Origin: Sphingomonas canadensis
Lineage (GTDB): Bacteria > Pseudomonadota > Alphaproteobacteria > Sphingomonadales > Sphingomonadaceae
Assembly (NCBI RefSeq): GCF_026013525.1
Contig: NZ_JAPDRA010000005.1
Location: 62,001-126,000, forward strand
DNA length: 64,000 nucleotides
Reading direction: 5' to 3'
Below the pieces are notes generated by a model. That model saw nothing but the letters and a program-made list of their open reading frames with translations, ran no database searches and was not told the DNA's origin. Each line of letters starts with the position of its first letter. The stretch's first letter is position 1. The translations under genes and the position numbers were made by a program. This document shows positions 26,364 to 40,929 of the stretch, in pieces.

Positions 26364-26974
26364 TCGCCGTCACCGGCACCGATACCGATGTGGGCAAGAC
26401 CGTGTTCGCCGCCGGTCTCGCCGCCGCGTTGGGCGCCCGCTACTGGAAGCCGGTGCAGGCGGGGCTGGAGGGCGGAACGGACAGCGCGCGCGCCGCCGCG
26501 CTCGGCGTGCCGCCGGAGCGTATCCTGCCCGAGGCCTATCGCCTTGCCACGCCCTGTTCGCCGCATCGCGCGGCGGAGATCGACGGGGTGACGATCGACC
26601 CTGAGCGGCTGGCGCTGCCCGATGTCGCGGGGCCGCTGGTGGTGGAGGGGGCGGGCGGCGCGCTGGTGCCGCTGCGCCGCGACTTGCTGTTTGCCGATCA
26701 GCTCGCGCGTTGGGGATGCCCGGCGGTGATCGTCGCGCGGACCGGGCTGGGCACCATCAACCACAGCCTGATGACGATCGAGGCGCTGCGCGGCCGGGGC
26801 GTGCCGATGCTGGGCGTGGCCTTTATGGGAGACGCGGTGGAGGACAGCGAGGCCGCCATCGCCGCGATCGGCGGGGTCCGCCGCCTGGGGCGCCTGCCGC
26901 TGCTCGATCCGCTCGACGCCGGGACGCTCGCGACCGCCTTTGCGGCGGCCTTCCGGCTGGAGGACTTCGCCTGA
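26351..26974 (+). CDS. bioD: ATP-dependent dethiobiotin synthetase
   Basis: BioD (207 residues) closes the ureido ring of dethiobiotin from diaminopelargonate, CO2 and ATP. The P-loop is VTGTDTDVGKTVFAAG with K16, the substrate-binding KPVQAG is near residue 38, and VVEGAGGALVPL near 98 is diagnostic. It overlaps bioF and its stop overlaps a possible CTG start of bioA, so the three are a translationally coupled operon. Confidence 0.93.
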   Translation: MPRVIAVTGTDTDVGKTVFAAGLAAALGARYWKPVQAGLEGGTDSARAAALGVPPERILPEAYRLATPCSPHRAAEIDGVTIDPERLALPDVAGPLVVEGAGGALVPLRRDLLFADQLARWGCPAVIVARTGLGTINHSLMTIEALRGRGVPMLGVAFMGDAVEDSEAAIAAIGGVRRLGRLPLLDPLDAGTLATAFAAAFRLEDFA

Positions 26975-26979
26975 GCGCG

Positions 26980-29747
<2,768 letters not shown>

Positions 29748-29775
29748 ATCGATTTTCCGGCTCACACTAAGCTAA

Positions 29776-32079
<2,304 letters not shown>

Positions 32080-32086
32080 CCCGGCC

Positions 32087-32112
32087 CGGGCTCCCGCACT
32101 GGCGGGAGCCCG
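32087..32112 (+). terminator. katG terminator hairpin
   Basis: Perfect 11-bp GC-rich stem CGGGCTCCCGC (32087-32097) with 32102-32112, loop ACTG, beginning eight bases after the katG stop. No clear T tract follows, so it may act as a weak or Rho-assisted terminator. Confidence 0.6.
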
Positions 32113-32203
32113 CAGCCGTTCCGGCGGGCCGCGATGGGGCTGGCCAAGCCGGGCTTCATCTGCTCCACGTCCGGGCCATGTTCGTCCGCGACCGCGAATC
32201 CGA

Positions 32204-33388
32204 ATGACCCCCGCCGCGCGCACCCAGGCGGCGATCGAGCTGCTTGACCAGATCATCGCCGCCGCGCGCGATTCCGGCCCGGCGGCGGACACGATCCTGG
32301 CACGCGGGCTGGCGGCGCGGCGCTATGCGGGGTCGAAGGACCGCCGCGCGATCCGCGAGCTGGTCTATGACGCGATCCGCCTGTGCGGCGAACGGCCCGA
32401 AAGCGGCCGCAGCGCGATGGTGGCGCTGACGCTGGGCGATCCGGCGCTGGCCGCTACCTTCGATGGCTCACCCTATGGCCCCGCGCCGCTGGACCCGCAC
32501 GAACCTCCGGCCGAAACTGGCGCGCTGCCGCGCTGGCTGGCCCGTGCGATGGCCGCATCGGGGCTGGACGCCGCGCAGCAGGCCGCGCTGCTCGATCGCG
32601 CGCCGCTCGACCTGCGGGTGAACCGGCTGAAGGCGGACCGCGGCGCGATCACCGCGCAGATTCCGGATGCCCGGCCGCTGGATTCCGTTCCCGATGCGCT
32701 GCGCTTGCCGCCCGACACCAATGTCGAGCAGCTTCCCGCCTATCGCGACGGCGCGATCGAGGTGCAGGACGCGGGTTCGCAACTCGTCTCGATTGCGTCC
32801 GGCGCGGAGCGGGGCTGGCAGGTGATCGATCTGTGCGCGGGGGCAGGGGGCAAGACGCTCGCGCTCGCTGCCGCGATGGACAACCGGGGTGCTGTCCTGG
32901 CCTGTGACGTGGATCGTCCGCGCCTCTCGCGCCTGATGCCGCGCGCGGAGCGGGCAGGGGTGACGATCGCCGCCACCCGCCTGCTCGATCCGGGGCGCGA
33001 GGCGGAGGGGCTGGCCGACTGGCGGGACCGTGCCGATCTGGTGTTCGTCGATGCGCCCTGTTCCGGCACGGGCACCTGGCGCCGCAATCCCGAGGCGCGC
33101 TGGCGGCTGACCCCCGCGCGGCTGGAACGGCTGGTGCGGACGCAGGCGCATCTGCTGGACGTCGCCGCAGGGCTGGTGCGGCCGGGCGGCGCGCTGGTGC
33201 ATGTCGTCTGCTCGCTGCTGGATGCGGAAGGGGCGGGGCAGGTGCAGGCCTTTCTGGAGCGGCATCCGGAGTGGGACGCGGCGCCGCTTGCCCTGGGCGC
33301 GGGGCAGGCGCATGGGCCGGGCATGCGCCTAACCCCGCTGTCCCATTCCACCGACGGCTTTTTTGTCGCGAAGCTGATCCGGCGATGA
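32204..33388 (+). CDS. RsmB/NOP2-family rRNA (cytosine-C5) methyltransferase
   Basis: A 394-residue RNA m5C methyltransferase. An N-terminal NusB-like helical part (about 1-140) precedes the catalytic domain with VQDAGSQLVSIASG, the SAM site VIDLCAGAGGKTLALAAAM near residue 208, FVDAPCSGTGTWRRNPE and a second cysteine in VVCSLLDAEG, giving the two-cysteine catalytic arrangement of this family. By family it methylates 16S rRNA, probably C967-like, but this is not provable here. It starts 124 bases after katG. Confidence 0.88.
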   Translation: MTPAARTQAAIELLDQIIAAARDSGPAADTILARGLAARRYAGSKDRRAIRELVYDAIRLCGERPESGRSAMVALTLGDPALAATFDGSPYGPAPLDPHEPPAETGALPRWLARAMAASGLDAAQQAALLDRAPLDLRVNRLKADRGAITAQIPDARPLDSVPDALRLPPDTNVEQLPAYRDGAIEVQDAGSQLVSIASGAERGWQVIDLCAGAGGKTLALAAAMDNRGAVLACDVDRPRLSRLMPRAERAGVTIAATRLLDPGREAEGLADWRDRADLVFVDAPCSGTGTWRRNPEARWRLTPARLERLVRTQAHLLDVAAGLVRPGGALVHVVCSLLDAEGAGQVQAFLERHPEWDAAPLALGAGQAHGPGMRLTPLSHSTDGFFVAKLIRR

Positions 33389-33420
33389 TAGCCTGGGGCG
33401 TGTCTGTTTCGGAGAATTTG

Positions 33421-33972
33421 ATGCGGTTCGCTGCGATTTCGGTTCCCGCCGCGCTGATGGCGCTGACCCTTTCCACCGCGCTGACGGCGCAGCGCCCCGA
33501 CGATCAGATCGATCCGCGATCGATGACGCTGCTTCAGGAAGGCCGTTCGGCGCAGGCCGCGGGCAATCTGGACGGCGCCGTCGATGCGTTCGAAACCGCG
33601 CTGGCCGTCGATCCGCGTAACCGCCAGGCCTATATCCTGCTGGCCGAGGTGTCCCGCAAGCGTGGCCTGCCCGGCAAGGCGATCCGCTTCTACAGCGAGG
33701 CGCTGGTGCTGGAGCCCAACGATCTCGCCGCGCTGCGCGGGCAGGGCGAGGCGATGATGGAGAAGGGCGCGGTCGAGAAGGCGAAGGAGAACCTCGCCAA
33801 GATCAAGACGATCTGCCGTACCCAGTGCAAGGATGCGGCCGTGCTGGCCGCAGTGATCGCGAAGGGGCCGCCCGCGGTTGCCGCAGCCCCGGCCGGGCCG
33901 GCCGCGGTCGCCGCCCAGCTCGGCACCCCCGCGGCACCGGAATCGGCACCCGCCAAGGACCCCAAGCCCTGA
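33421..33972 (+). CDS. Secreted tetratricopeptide-repeat protein
   Basis: A 183-residue protein. A signal peptide (MRFAAISVPAALMALTLSTA, cleavage near LTAQ) precedes two to three TPR units: LLQEGRSAQAAGNLDGAVDA, PRNRQAYILLAEVSRKRGLP and PNDLAALRGQGEAMMEKGAV. A short CRTQC motif may form a disulfide or bind metal, and the C-terminus is Ala/Pro-rich. Likely a periplasmic protein-protein adaptor of unknown partner. ATG 33421 was chosen because GGAGAATTTG precedes it. It converges with rsmA, seven bases away. Confidence 0.8.
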   Translation: MRFAAISVPAALMALTLSTALTAQRPDDQIDPRSMTLLQEGRSAQAAGNLDGAVDAFETALAVDPRNRQAYILLAEVSRKRGLPGKAIRFYSEALVLEPNDLAALRGQGEAMMEKGAVEKAKENLAKIKTICRTQCKDAAVLAAVIAKGPPAVAAAPAGPAAVAAQLGTPAAPESAPAKDPKP

Positions 33973-33979
33973 GGGGCGG

Positions 33980-34798
33980 TCAGCGGCTCAATATCCGCGC
34001 GATCGCCACGAATTCGGCGACGCTCACCGTCTCCGCCCGGCGGCTGCCGTCGATACCGAGCGCGGTCAGCGCGTCGAGCGCGCCGGGGACGGACTTCAGG
34101 CTCTGGCGCAGCATCTTGCGCCGCTGGCCGAATGCCGCGGCGGTCAGCGCCTCCAGCCGTTCCAGCCGCACGCCCTCCGGCGGCTCGGCGGGGACGATAT
34201 GGACCACCGCCGACATCACCTTGGGCGGCGGAGTGAAGGCGGAGCGGTGGACGGTCATCGCGATCCGCGGCGTGGAGCGCCACTGCGCCAGCACCGCCAG
34301 GCGGCCATAGGCCTCGCCCCCGGCCGGGGCCACGATCCGCTCGGCGACCTCCTTCTGGAACATCAGCGTCAGGCTCGCCCACCAGGGCTGCCACGGCACC
34401 GAGAGCCAGCCGACCAGCAGCGCGGTGCCCACATTATAGGGCAGGTTCGCCACGACATGCGGCCGCCCCGCGAACAGCGCCGGCGCGTCGATCTCCAGCG
34501 CGTCGCCCTCGATCACGCGGAGCTGGCCGGGGAAGGCCGCCGCCACCTCTTCCAGCGCGGGGATGCAGCGCCGGTCGCGTTCGACCGCGGTCACCCGGGC
34601 GCCCGCCTCCAGCAGCGCGCGGGTGAGCCCGCCGGGACCGGGGCCGACCTCGAACACCTCGGCACCGTCCAGATTGCCGGGAACCCGGGCGATGCGGGCC
34701 AGGAGCTGCTGGTCGAACAGGAAGTTCTGCCCCAGCGCCTTGCTGGCGCTGAGCCCGTGCTTGCGGATCACCTCGCGCAGCGGCGGAAGCCCGGTCAC
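33980..34798 (-). CDS. rsmA: 16S rRNA (adenine(1518)-N6/adenine(1519)-N6)-dimethyltransferase
   Basis: RsmA/KsgA (272 residues) dimethylates two adenines in the 3' hairpin of 16S r[19 protein letters not shown] at residue 23, the SAM site [19 protein letters not shown] near 50 and the catalytic [15 protein letters not shown] near 118 are all present, with FQKEVAERI following. It is the last gene of lptD-surA-pdxA-rsmA, overlapping pdxA by four bases. Confidence 0.95.
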   Translation of the reverse strand: MTGLPPLREVIRKHGLSASKALGQNFLFDQQLLARIARVPGNLDGAEVFEVGPGPGGLTRALLEAGARVTAVERDRRCIPALEEVAAAFPGQLRVIEGDALEIDAPALFAGRPHVVANLPYNVGTALLVGWLSVPWQPWWASLTLMFQKEVAERIVAPAGGEAYGRLAVLAQWRSTPRIAMTVHRSAFTPPPKVMSAVVHIVPAEPPEGVRLERLEALTAAAFGQRRKMLRQSLKSVPGALDALTALGIDGSRRAETVSVAEFVAIARILSR

Positions 34799-35802
34799 GG
34801 CGCTCCGGCGGCGGCCAGTTCGGCGCGGTGCTGGGCGGCGGAGGCCGCCATGCGGATCGCCGCGATCATCGCGCCCGGATTGGCCTGGTCGCTCCCCGCG
34901 ATGCCGAAGGCGGTGCCATGGTCCGGCGCGGTGCGCACGATCGGCAGCCCCAGCGTGATGTTGACGCCTTCGTCGAAGTGCAGCGTCTTGAGCGGCACCA
35001 GCGCCTGATCGTGATAGAGGCAGATCGCCGCGTCATAGCCGGCGCGTGCGCGCGGGTGGAACATCGTATCCGCGGCGAAGGGGCCGGTGGCGTCGATCCC
35101 TTCCTCGCGCAACTGGGCGATGGCCGGGGCGACGATCTCGATCTCCTCGCGCCCGATCGCGCCGCCTTCTCCGGCATGCGGATTGAGCCCCGCGAAGGCG
35201 AGGCGCGGGTTCTCGATCCCGAAGTTGCGATGCAGCCCCCGCGCCGCGCCGCGCGCCTTGGCGACAATCAGCTCGATGGTCAGCAGCTCGGGCACCTGCG
35301 CCAGCGGCACATGCACCGTCACCGGCACGACGCGCAGCGACGGCCCGGCGAGCATCATCACGGTGTTGTTCCGCGCCACGCCGCAGCGTTCGGCGACGAA
35401 CTCGGTCTGGCCGGGATGGGTGAAGCCGACGCCATAGAGCTGCGCCTTGGACACCGGCCCCGTCACCAGCGCGCCGGCGCTTTCCGCACGGGTCAGGCCC
35501 ACCGCGATCTCGAGCGACTGGAAGGCGCAGCGCGCGCCGTCCACATCGGGCTTCCCCGGCACGATCGCGCCCGCGTCGGCGATCTGGATCACCGGCAGCG
35601 CTTCGGCGAACACCGCCTCCGCCTCGTCCGGCGACGCGATCTCGCGCACCGGCCCGTCCCACACGCGCTGCACGGCGCGCGCATCGCCGATCGTGAAGAA
35701 GGGGGGCAGCGAGTGGAGCTCGCGCGCCTTCCACGCCTTTGCGACGATCTCCGGACCGATCCCGGCGGGATCGCCCATCGCAACGGCCAGCGGCCGGATC
35801 AT
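34795..35802 (-). CDS. pdxA: 4-hydroxythreonine-4-phosphate dehydrogenase
   Basis: PdxA (335 residues) oxidises 4-phosphohydroxy-threonine for pyridoxal-phosphate synthesis. Family marks are [19 protein letters not shown] at the N-terminus, [20 protein letters not shown] near 125, and [16 protein letters not shown] and [12 protein letters not shown] with the metal-binding histidines and aspartate. ATG 35802 is chosen over the longer frame because [14 protein letters not shown] is the usual N-terminus. It lies 19 bases after surA. Confidence 0.94.
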   Translation of the reverse strand: MIRPLAVAMGDPAGIGPEIVAKAWKARELHSLPPFFTIGDARAVQRVWDGPVREIASPDEAEAVFAEALPVIQIADAGAIVPGKPDVDGARCAFQSLEIAVGLTRAESAGALVTGPVSKAQLYGVGFTHPGQTEFVAERCGVARNNTVMMLAGPSLRVVPVTVHVPLAQVPELLTIELIVAKARGAARGLHRNFGIENPRLAFAGLNPHAGEGGAIGREEIEIVAPAIAQLREEGIDATGPFAADTMFHPRARAGYDAAICLYHDQALVPLKTLHFDEGVNITLGLPIVRTAPDHGTAFGIAGSDQANPGAMIAAIRMAASAAQHRAELAAAGAP

Positions 35803-35821
35803 CGCCGGCCCGGTGCCGGCA

Positions 35822-37177
35822 TCAGCGATATTCGACGATGGCGTCGCGGCGCAGATCGCGCAGCATGCGTTCCGCCCGGCGTCCGGTGCGCTCATCCTCC
35901 AGCGACTGGCTTACGTCCTGCTTGGAGGGCAGCTCCGCCACGGGATCGTCGCGTCCGCACAGCACGAGCACGCGCACGCCGCTCTCCAGCGAACCGAACG
36001 GCTGGGTCGCCTGGCCGACCTGAAGATCGACGACCAGGTTCGCCACCTGACCCGGCAGATCGCGCACGCGGATCGAATCGCGGTTCACCACATCGGCGCC
36101 CAGCGCCTGGGCGATCCGCGGCACATCGCCGCAGCCCTGCATCGAAGCGGTCTGCTTGGCCAGCTCGGCCGCCTTGGTCGTGGCTGCCTCTTCGGTCGTG
36201 CCCGGTGCGAAGGTCAGCGTGATCTGGCGCAGGTTCAGGCGCGCGTCGCGCGGATCTGCGACCAGCACCTGGCGCGTGTCGGCAAGATAGATGATCGAGA
36301 AGCCGCCCGGCACCTCGATCGGCCCGGCCACCTGGCCGACCTGCATCGTTTGCAGCGGCGTGGCGAGCTGTTCGGGCAGCGTCACCGTGCGGATCCAGCC
36401 CAGGTCGCCGCCCTTGATCTTGGTCGTCGCCTCGGACCAGATGTGCGCCAGCGAGTCAAAGGGCGTGCCCTCGCGCATCTGCTGGAGCAGCGCCTGCTGC
36501 TGACGATAGACTTCCTCGGCGCGCTCGGGCGTCGCGCTCATGTAGATTTCGAAGACGCGATATTCGTGCGTGCCCTTGGCCGCCTCGATACGCTTCAGGA
36601 TCGATTCCACCTCGGCATCGCTGATGTCGATGCTCACGCGGCGGCGGAGCAGGCGGCTCCATGCCAGCTCGCCCTCGATCTGGCGGCGGATCGAACGTTC
36701 CGACGAGCCGACCGAGCGAATCCACTGACGGAACTGATCCGGCGTAAGCTGGCGGCGCTGGGCCACGCGGGCGAAGGTCTGGTCGACCTCCGCCTTGTCG
36801 ACGGTGATCTTGGCCGCCGCGGCCTCCTGAATCTGCAGCGTCTCGTCGATCAGCGAACGCAGCACCTGCAGGCGGATCTGGTCGCGCTCGGCGGCGGGCG
36901 GGTTCAGGTCGTTGATCGCCAGCACCAGCGCCAGGCGCTGGTCCACGTCGGTCCCGGTGATCACCGTGTTGTTGACGATCGCGGTCGGCTTGCGGACGTT
37001 CGGGTCCGCCTTGCCGAAGATCTGGAGGTTCGCCGGCAGGTCGAGGCCGGCCGAAGGGACCTCCTCGTCGGGCACGGTCTGCGCGGCGGCTGCCGTCGCC
37101 AACACCGCGGTTCCAAACACCGCAATCACGCCGCGGGCAGCGCGCACCGCATTCACAACACCAAAATTCACCAGCAA
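35822..37177 (-). CDS. surA: Periplasmic chaperone/peptidyl-prolyl isomerase SurA
   Basis: A 451-residue SurA-type protein that assists folding and delivery of outer-membrane beta-barrels. A signal region (GVIAVFGTAVLATAAAA, residues 17-33) precedes the SurA_N chaperone helices (LVLAINDLNPPAAERDQIRL; SERSIRRQIEGELAWSRLLR) and a parvulin-type PPIase domain with GTPFDSLAHIWSEATTKIKG, GGDLGWI and GPIEVPGGFSIIYLAD. Placement between lptD and pdxA, with LptD its main client in relatives, supports the call. Confidence 0.92.
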   Translation of the reverse strand: MLVNFGVVNAVRAARGVIAVFGTAVLATAAAAQTVPDEEVPSAGLDLPANLQIFGKADPNVRKPTAIVNNTVITGTDVDQRLALVLAINDLNPPAAERDQIRLQVLRSLIDETLQIQEAAAAKITVDKAEVDQTFARVAQRRQLTPDQFRQWIRSVGSSERSIRRQIEGELAWSRLLRRRVSIDISDAEVESILKRIEAAKGTHEYRVFEIYMSATPERAEEVYRQQQALLQQMREGTPFDSLAHIWSEATTKIKGGDLGWIRTVTLPEQLATPLQTMQVGQVAGPIEVPGGFSIIYLADTRQVLVADPRDARLNLRQITLTFAPGTTEEAATTKAAELAKQTASMQGCGDVPRIAQALGADVVNRDSIRVRDLPGQVANLVVDLQVGQATQPFGSLESGVRVLVLCGRDDPVAELPSKQDVSQSLEDERTGRRAERMLRDLRRDAIVEYR

Positions 37178-37290
37178 GACACCCTCATCCAGTGCCGAAG
37201 TTTCAGCCGCTTACTCGTCAATTGTGCCTGAACCAAGGCTGATCGGCGGCCGCCAACGCATTGTACCATAACGATGCTCCCGGCCATTGG

Positions 37291-39591
37291 TCAGCGGCCC
37301 AGGTTCTTGAACGAAAGCGAAAGCAGGAAGCTGTTGCCTTTCACCGCGTCGCCCGTCGTCTCATAATCGCGCTTCCACGTGAAGCCGAGCCGGAGGCAAT
37401 CGTCCTCATAGGCGATGCCGAGCCGGTGACGCACCGGATCGAAACCGTCCGACAGCGACAATATGTCTTCGTTGCGGCTGGTCAAGTCGACCAGCATCGA
37501 GCCCGAGATCGACCAGAAACGGGCGATCTGGAAGCGCGCGCCGATGCGGGCCTCCTCGCGATCCTGCAGATCCTCCAGCGCCGCGCCGATATTGCGGTTG
37601 AGCCGCAGATAGCCGAGCTGGACATAGGTGGTGCTGGAACCCACCGTCGCGTCCACCTCGTTGCGGCGGACGGCGAAGCTGTCCTTGTCGATGCGATAGC
37701 GGTGGGTGACCGTCAGGAAATCGCGGAAACGCACCACGGTGCGGCCCACGACGTCGGAGACGCGGCCGTCCAGCCCGGTGCCGTTGGGCAGGATCGTCGG
37801 CCGGTCGGTCAGGCGATAGCTCTGGCCGATCGTCGCATCGAGCGAGAAGCCCGGCAGGAACAGCGAATAATCGACGCCCCAGGTGAAGCGCGTCGAATCC
37901 TCGAACCGGTCGTATCCGGGGAAGCGGTTGAGCGCGAACAGATTCGAATCCTCAAGGTCCACCGCGCGGGCGTCCTCGTTGGGGACCAGCAGGTTCGCGA
38001 TCTTCGGCGCTGCCACCACCTGGAAGCGCGGGGTGATGCGCTGGGTGCCGCCGAACGCCGGGCCGACCAGCGGCCACTTCATGTCCAGCGCCAGCGCGCC
38101 GATGCCGCGGGCGTGGAACCCTTCCTCGCCGCGATAGCTGGCCACCGTGGTCGCGAGCGTGTTGGAGGCGTTGTACAGGTCGCCGCGGCCATAGGAGGTC
38201 AGCGTGATCTCCTGGCCCCAGGAGGTCAGCTTGCGCAGATCCCAGCGCAGCGAGGCGAAGGCGCGCTGCGAATCCTGTCCGCCGGTGCGGGTGATCGCAA
38301 GCGTGTTGACCTGCACCTCGGCACGGCCGCCGATCAGCCCGTCGTCGAGGCGGCGGCGATAGTCGATCTCGGGCAGTGCGATCGGCTGAAGGCCCTGGCG
38401 ATCGCCGATGCGCAGCGTCTGCACCGCCCAGCCGTTGATCGCGAAATAGCTGTCCTGGTCGATCCGTTCGACGCGGATGTTGTTGCGCAGCCGGTCGTCG
38501 CGCGAGATGTCGTAACGGCGCAGGAACGTGCGGTCGCTCGATACGCGCAGCGATCCGCTGACGCTCCATTCCGGTGTGAGCTGATAGCGGCCGACCCCGT
38601 CCAGATAGCCGCGGACCGCGTTGCGCGAGGTGGCCGGCGTAACCGGCACCAGCAGGTCGTCCGCCCGGCGGCTGTAGGTCACATAGCCGCCCAGGTGGAT
38701 CGCGCCGAGCTCGTTCAGCTCGCGATAGTCCGCCTGAAGCACCGGAAGCACGGCGGAATAGAAATGGGGCGTGACGCGCAGATCGCGATTCGGGCCGAAG
38801 CTGAAGAAATAGGGGACTTCGACGTGGAGCCCGTTGGTGCGGTTGTAGCTGATGTCGGGCATCAGGAAGCCGGTGCCGCTGGCGCCGCCAACCGGATGCG
38901 AGAAGACGGGCAGGGGGATCGTCGCTACCCCGAACACCGACACGCGGGCGCCCGTGTAGCGCAGCCGCTGCGCCGCGGGATCATAGACGACGCGCTTCGC
39001 CGTGATCTTCCAGCTCGGCTCTTTCGGGCAATTCTCCGAATCGACGACCGAGCAGGGGGTGTAGGCGGCGTTGTCCACCGTGATCACGCCGTTGTCGCGT
39101 ACGCCGTGCTGGGCGGCGATCCGGCCGCCGCCCTCCAGCACCACCAGCATATTCTCCACCACGCCGTCGCGCAGCGTGTCGGTTAGCTGGATGCGATCGC
39201 CGAAGGCGGTGTCGCCGGTGTCGTTGATGATGACGATGTTGCCCTCGGCAACCACCTCGCCGGTGCCGCGGTTCCACACCACCTTGTCGGCGCGCAGCCG
39301 GTCGCCGCGGCGGACCAGGCGAACCTCGCCCGTGGCGGTGATGATTTCGGCCTTCTGGTCATATTCCAGCACGTCGGCGCTGAAGCTGACCTCGTCCGGC
39401 TCGGCGGGGGCCGCATCGGGGAAGGCCGGGACGGCGGGCACGGGTGCGGTGAGCGAAGGCGGCGCGGACGGCGCCTGTGCCGCCGGGGGGGCGGGGGCGG
39501 CCGGGGCCTCCTGCTCCTGCGCGAGCGCATGCGGCGCGGACAGCAGCGCGATCGGCCAGGCGGTGGCGAGCAACATGGCCTTGCGCGTCAA
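37291..39591 (-). CDS. lptD: LPS-assembly protein LptD
   Basis: LptD (about 766 residues) is the outer-membrane barrel that inserts lipopolysaccharide (or, in sphingomonads, presumably glycosphingolipid-related or LPS-like glycolipids) into the outer leaflet. After a signal peptide (LLATAWPIALLSAPHALA) and a proline/alanine linker comes the OstA/LptA-like domain (FSADVLEYDQKAEIITATGE; RADKVVWNRGTGEVVAEGN), followed by the large beta-barrel. A CSVVDSENC pair lies near residue 190. TTG 39591 with GGAAGG upstream was chosen; GTG 39603 and ATG 39575 are alternatives. First gene of the lptD-surA-pdxA-rsmA operon. Confidence 0.92.
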   Translation of the reverse strand: MTRKAMLLATAWPIALLSAPHALAQEQEAPAAPAPPAAQAPSAPPSLTAPVPAVPAFPDAAPAEPDEVSFSADVLEYDQKAEIITATGEVRLVRRGDRLRADKVVWNRGTGEVVAEGNIVIINDTGDTAFGDRIQLTDTLRDGVVENMLVVLEGGGRIAAQHGVRDNGVITVDNAAYTPCSVVDSENCPKEPSWKITAKRVVYDPAAQRLRYTGARVSVFGVATIPLPVFSHPVGGASGTGFLMPDISYNRTNGLHVEVPYFFSFGPNRDLRVTPHFYSAVLPVLQADYRELNELGAIHLGGYVTYSRRADDLLVPVTPATSRNAVRGYLDGVGRYQLTPEWSVSGSLRVSSDRTFLRRYDISRDDRLRNNIRVERIDQDSYFAINGWAVQTLRIGDRQGLQPIALPEIDYRRRLDDGLIGGRAEVQVNTLAITRTGGQDSQRAFASLRWDLRKLTSWGQEITLTSYGRGDLYNASNTLATTVASYRGEEGFHARGIGALALDMKWPLVGPAFGGTQRITPRFQVVAAPKIANLLVPNEDARAVDLEDSNLFALNRFPGYDRFEDSTRFTWGVDYSLFLPGFSLDATIGQSYRLTDRPTILPNGTGLDGRVSDVVGRTVVRFRDFLTVTHRYRIDKDSFAVRRNEVDATVGSSTTYVQLGYLRLNRNIGAALEDLQDREEARIGARFQIARFWSISGSMLVDLTSRNEDILSLSDGFDPVRHRLGIAYEDDCLRLGFTWKRDYETTGDAVKGNSFLLSLSFKNLGR

Positions 39592-39728
39592 GACTCGATC
39601 CACCTTCCCTACAACGCTCCGCTGCGCCCATGCGAAACCGGCATGGCGCTCCACCGCCCTATCGCACCGGACCGTGCGCTCCGCAACGCCGCGTTGGATA
39701 TGGCGGCGCGGCGCGCTAATCGGGGCGC

Positions 39729-40172
39729 ATGAAGGTTGACTTCTATCACCTCACGCGGCTGCCGCTCGAACGCACGCTACCCAGAATCGCCGAACGGGTG
39801 CTGGCGGACGGCGGACGGCTGCTGGTTGTGGCGGACGAGCCCGCCGCGCGCGAAAAGCTGGATCGGCTGCTGTGGGCCTATTCGCCCGAAAGCTTCCTGC
39901 CGCATGGCCAGGCGGGGGGCGAGCATGACGCGCGCCAGCCGGTGCTGATCGCCGCCGATGCCGCGCCGCCCGCCAATGGCGCGCGCAACGTGGCGATCGC
40001 CGACGGGGTGTGGCGCGATGCCGCGCTGGAATTCGACCGCGCCTTCCACTTCTTCGGCGAGGACCGCATCGCGGAGGCGCGCACCGCCTGGAAATCGCTG
40101 GCCGGCCGCGAAGGCGTCGAGCGGCGCTATTGGAAGCAGAAGGAAGGCGGCGGCTGGGAACAGGCCGCCTGA
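39729..40172 (+). CDS. holC: DNA polymerase III chi subunit
   Basis: HolC (147 residues) links the clamp loader to single-strand-binding protein. VDFYHLTRLPLERTLPRIAE at the start, LDRLLWAYSPESFLPHG near residue 45 and FDRAFHFFGEDRIAEARTAWK near 103 match the family. It is divergent from lptD, 137 bases away. Confidence 0.9.
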   Translation: MKVDFYHLTRLPLERTLPRIAERVLADGGRLLVVADEPAAREKLDRLLWAYSPESFLPHGQAGGEHDARQPVLIAADAAPPANGARNVAIADGVWRDAALEFDRAFHFFGEDRIAEARTAWKSLAGREGVERRYWKQKEGGGWEQAA

Positions 40173-40233
40173 CCGGCCGGTATCGGCAGCGGCCCAGCCC
40201 GGGATGGCACGAAATGCCCCGATCGGGGCGGTC

Positions 40234-40247
40234 TTCGCACGTGCGAA
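40234..40247. promoter_or_regulatory. 14-bp perfect palindrome upstream of ndk
   Basis: TTCGCACGTGCGAA at 40234-40247 is a perfect palindrome 76 bases upstream of the ndk start. Just downstream, CTTGAT at 40250 and CTAGGG at about 40273 are spaced like an alphaproteobacterial -35/-10 pair, so the palindrome would sit directly upstream of the promoter. The regulator is unknown. Confidence 0.4.
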
Positions 40248-40322
40248 CGCTTGATTTGGGCGGGCTCGCGGACTAGGGAGCCGCGACTTTTCCACACCCT
40301 TAACCACAGGAGCCGCACGGCC

Positions 40323-40745
<423 letters not shown>

Positions 40746-40792
40746 GGCGCGGGCCAGTCCGGCCTGACTGGCCGGCCTGATTGTCCGGAATG

Positions 40793-40829
40793 TCCCGGAA
40801 TCCTGCGATTTATCGGCAGGCTTCCGGGA
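40793..40829 (+). terminator. Hairpin downstream of ndk
   Basis: TCCCGGAA-T-CCTGC (40793-40806) pairs with GCAGG-C-TTCCGGGA (40816-40829), with one mismatch and a nine-base loop. It lies 48 bases after the ndk stop and 100 bases before the acyltransferase cluster, separating the two units. No long T tract. Confidence 0.55.
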
Positions 40830-40929
40830 TTGCCCGGCTTGCCAACGCCCCTAAGCTCCTATTAACTCCCGGAGGCGTTCGGGCGGGGGGCTCGAATCGT
40901 TGCGTAATGCGGAGGTTCCGGGTTTCGAG

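Noticed and set aside
40861..40915. Possible tRNA-like stretch (GGGGGGCTCGAATCG) before the SGNH cluster
   Set aside because: No cloverleaf could be formed around it; the TTCGAAT-like string is isolated.
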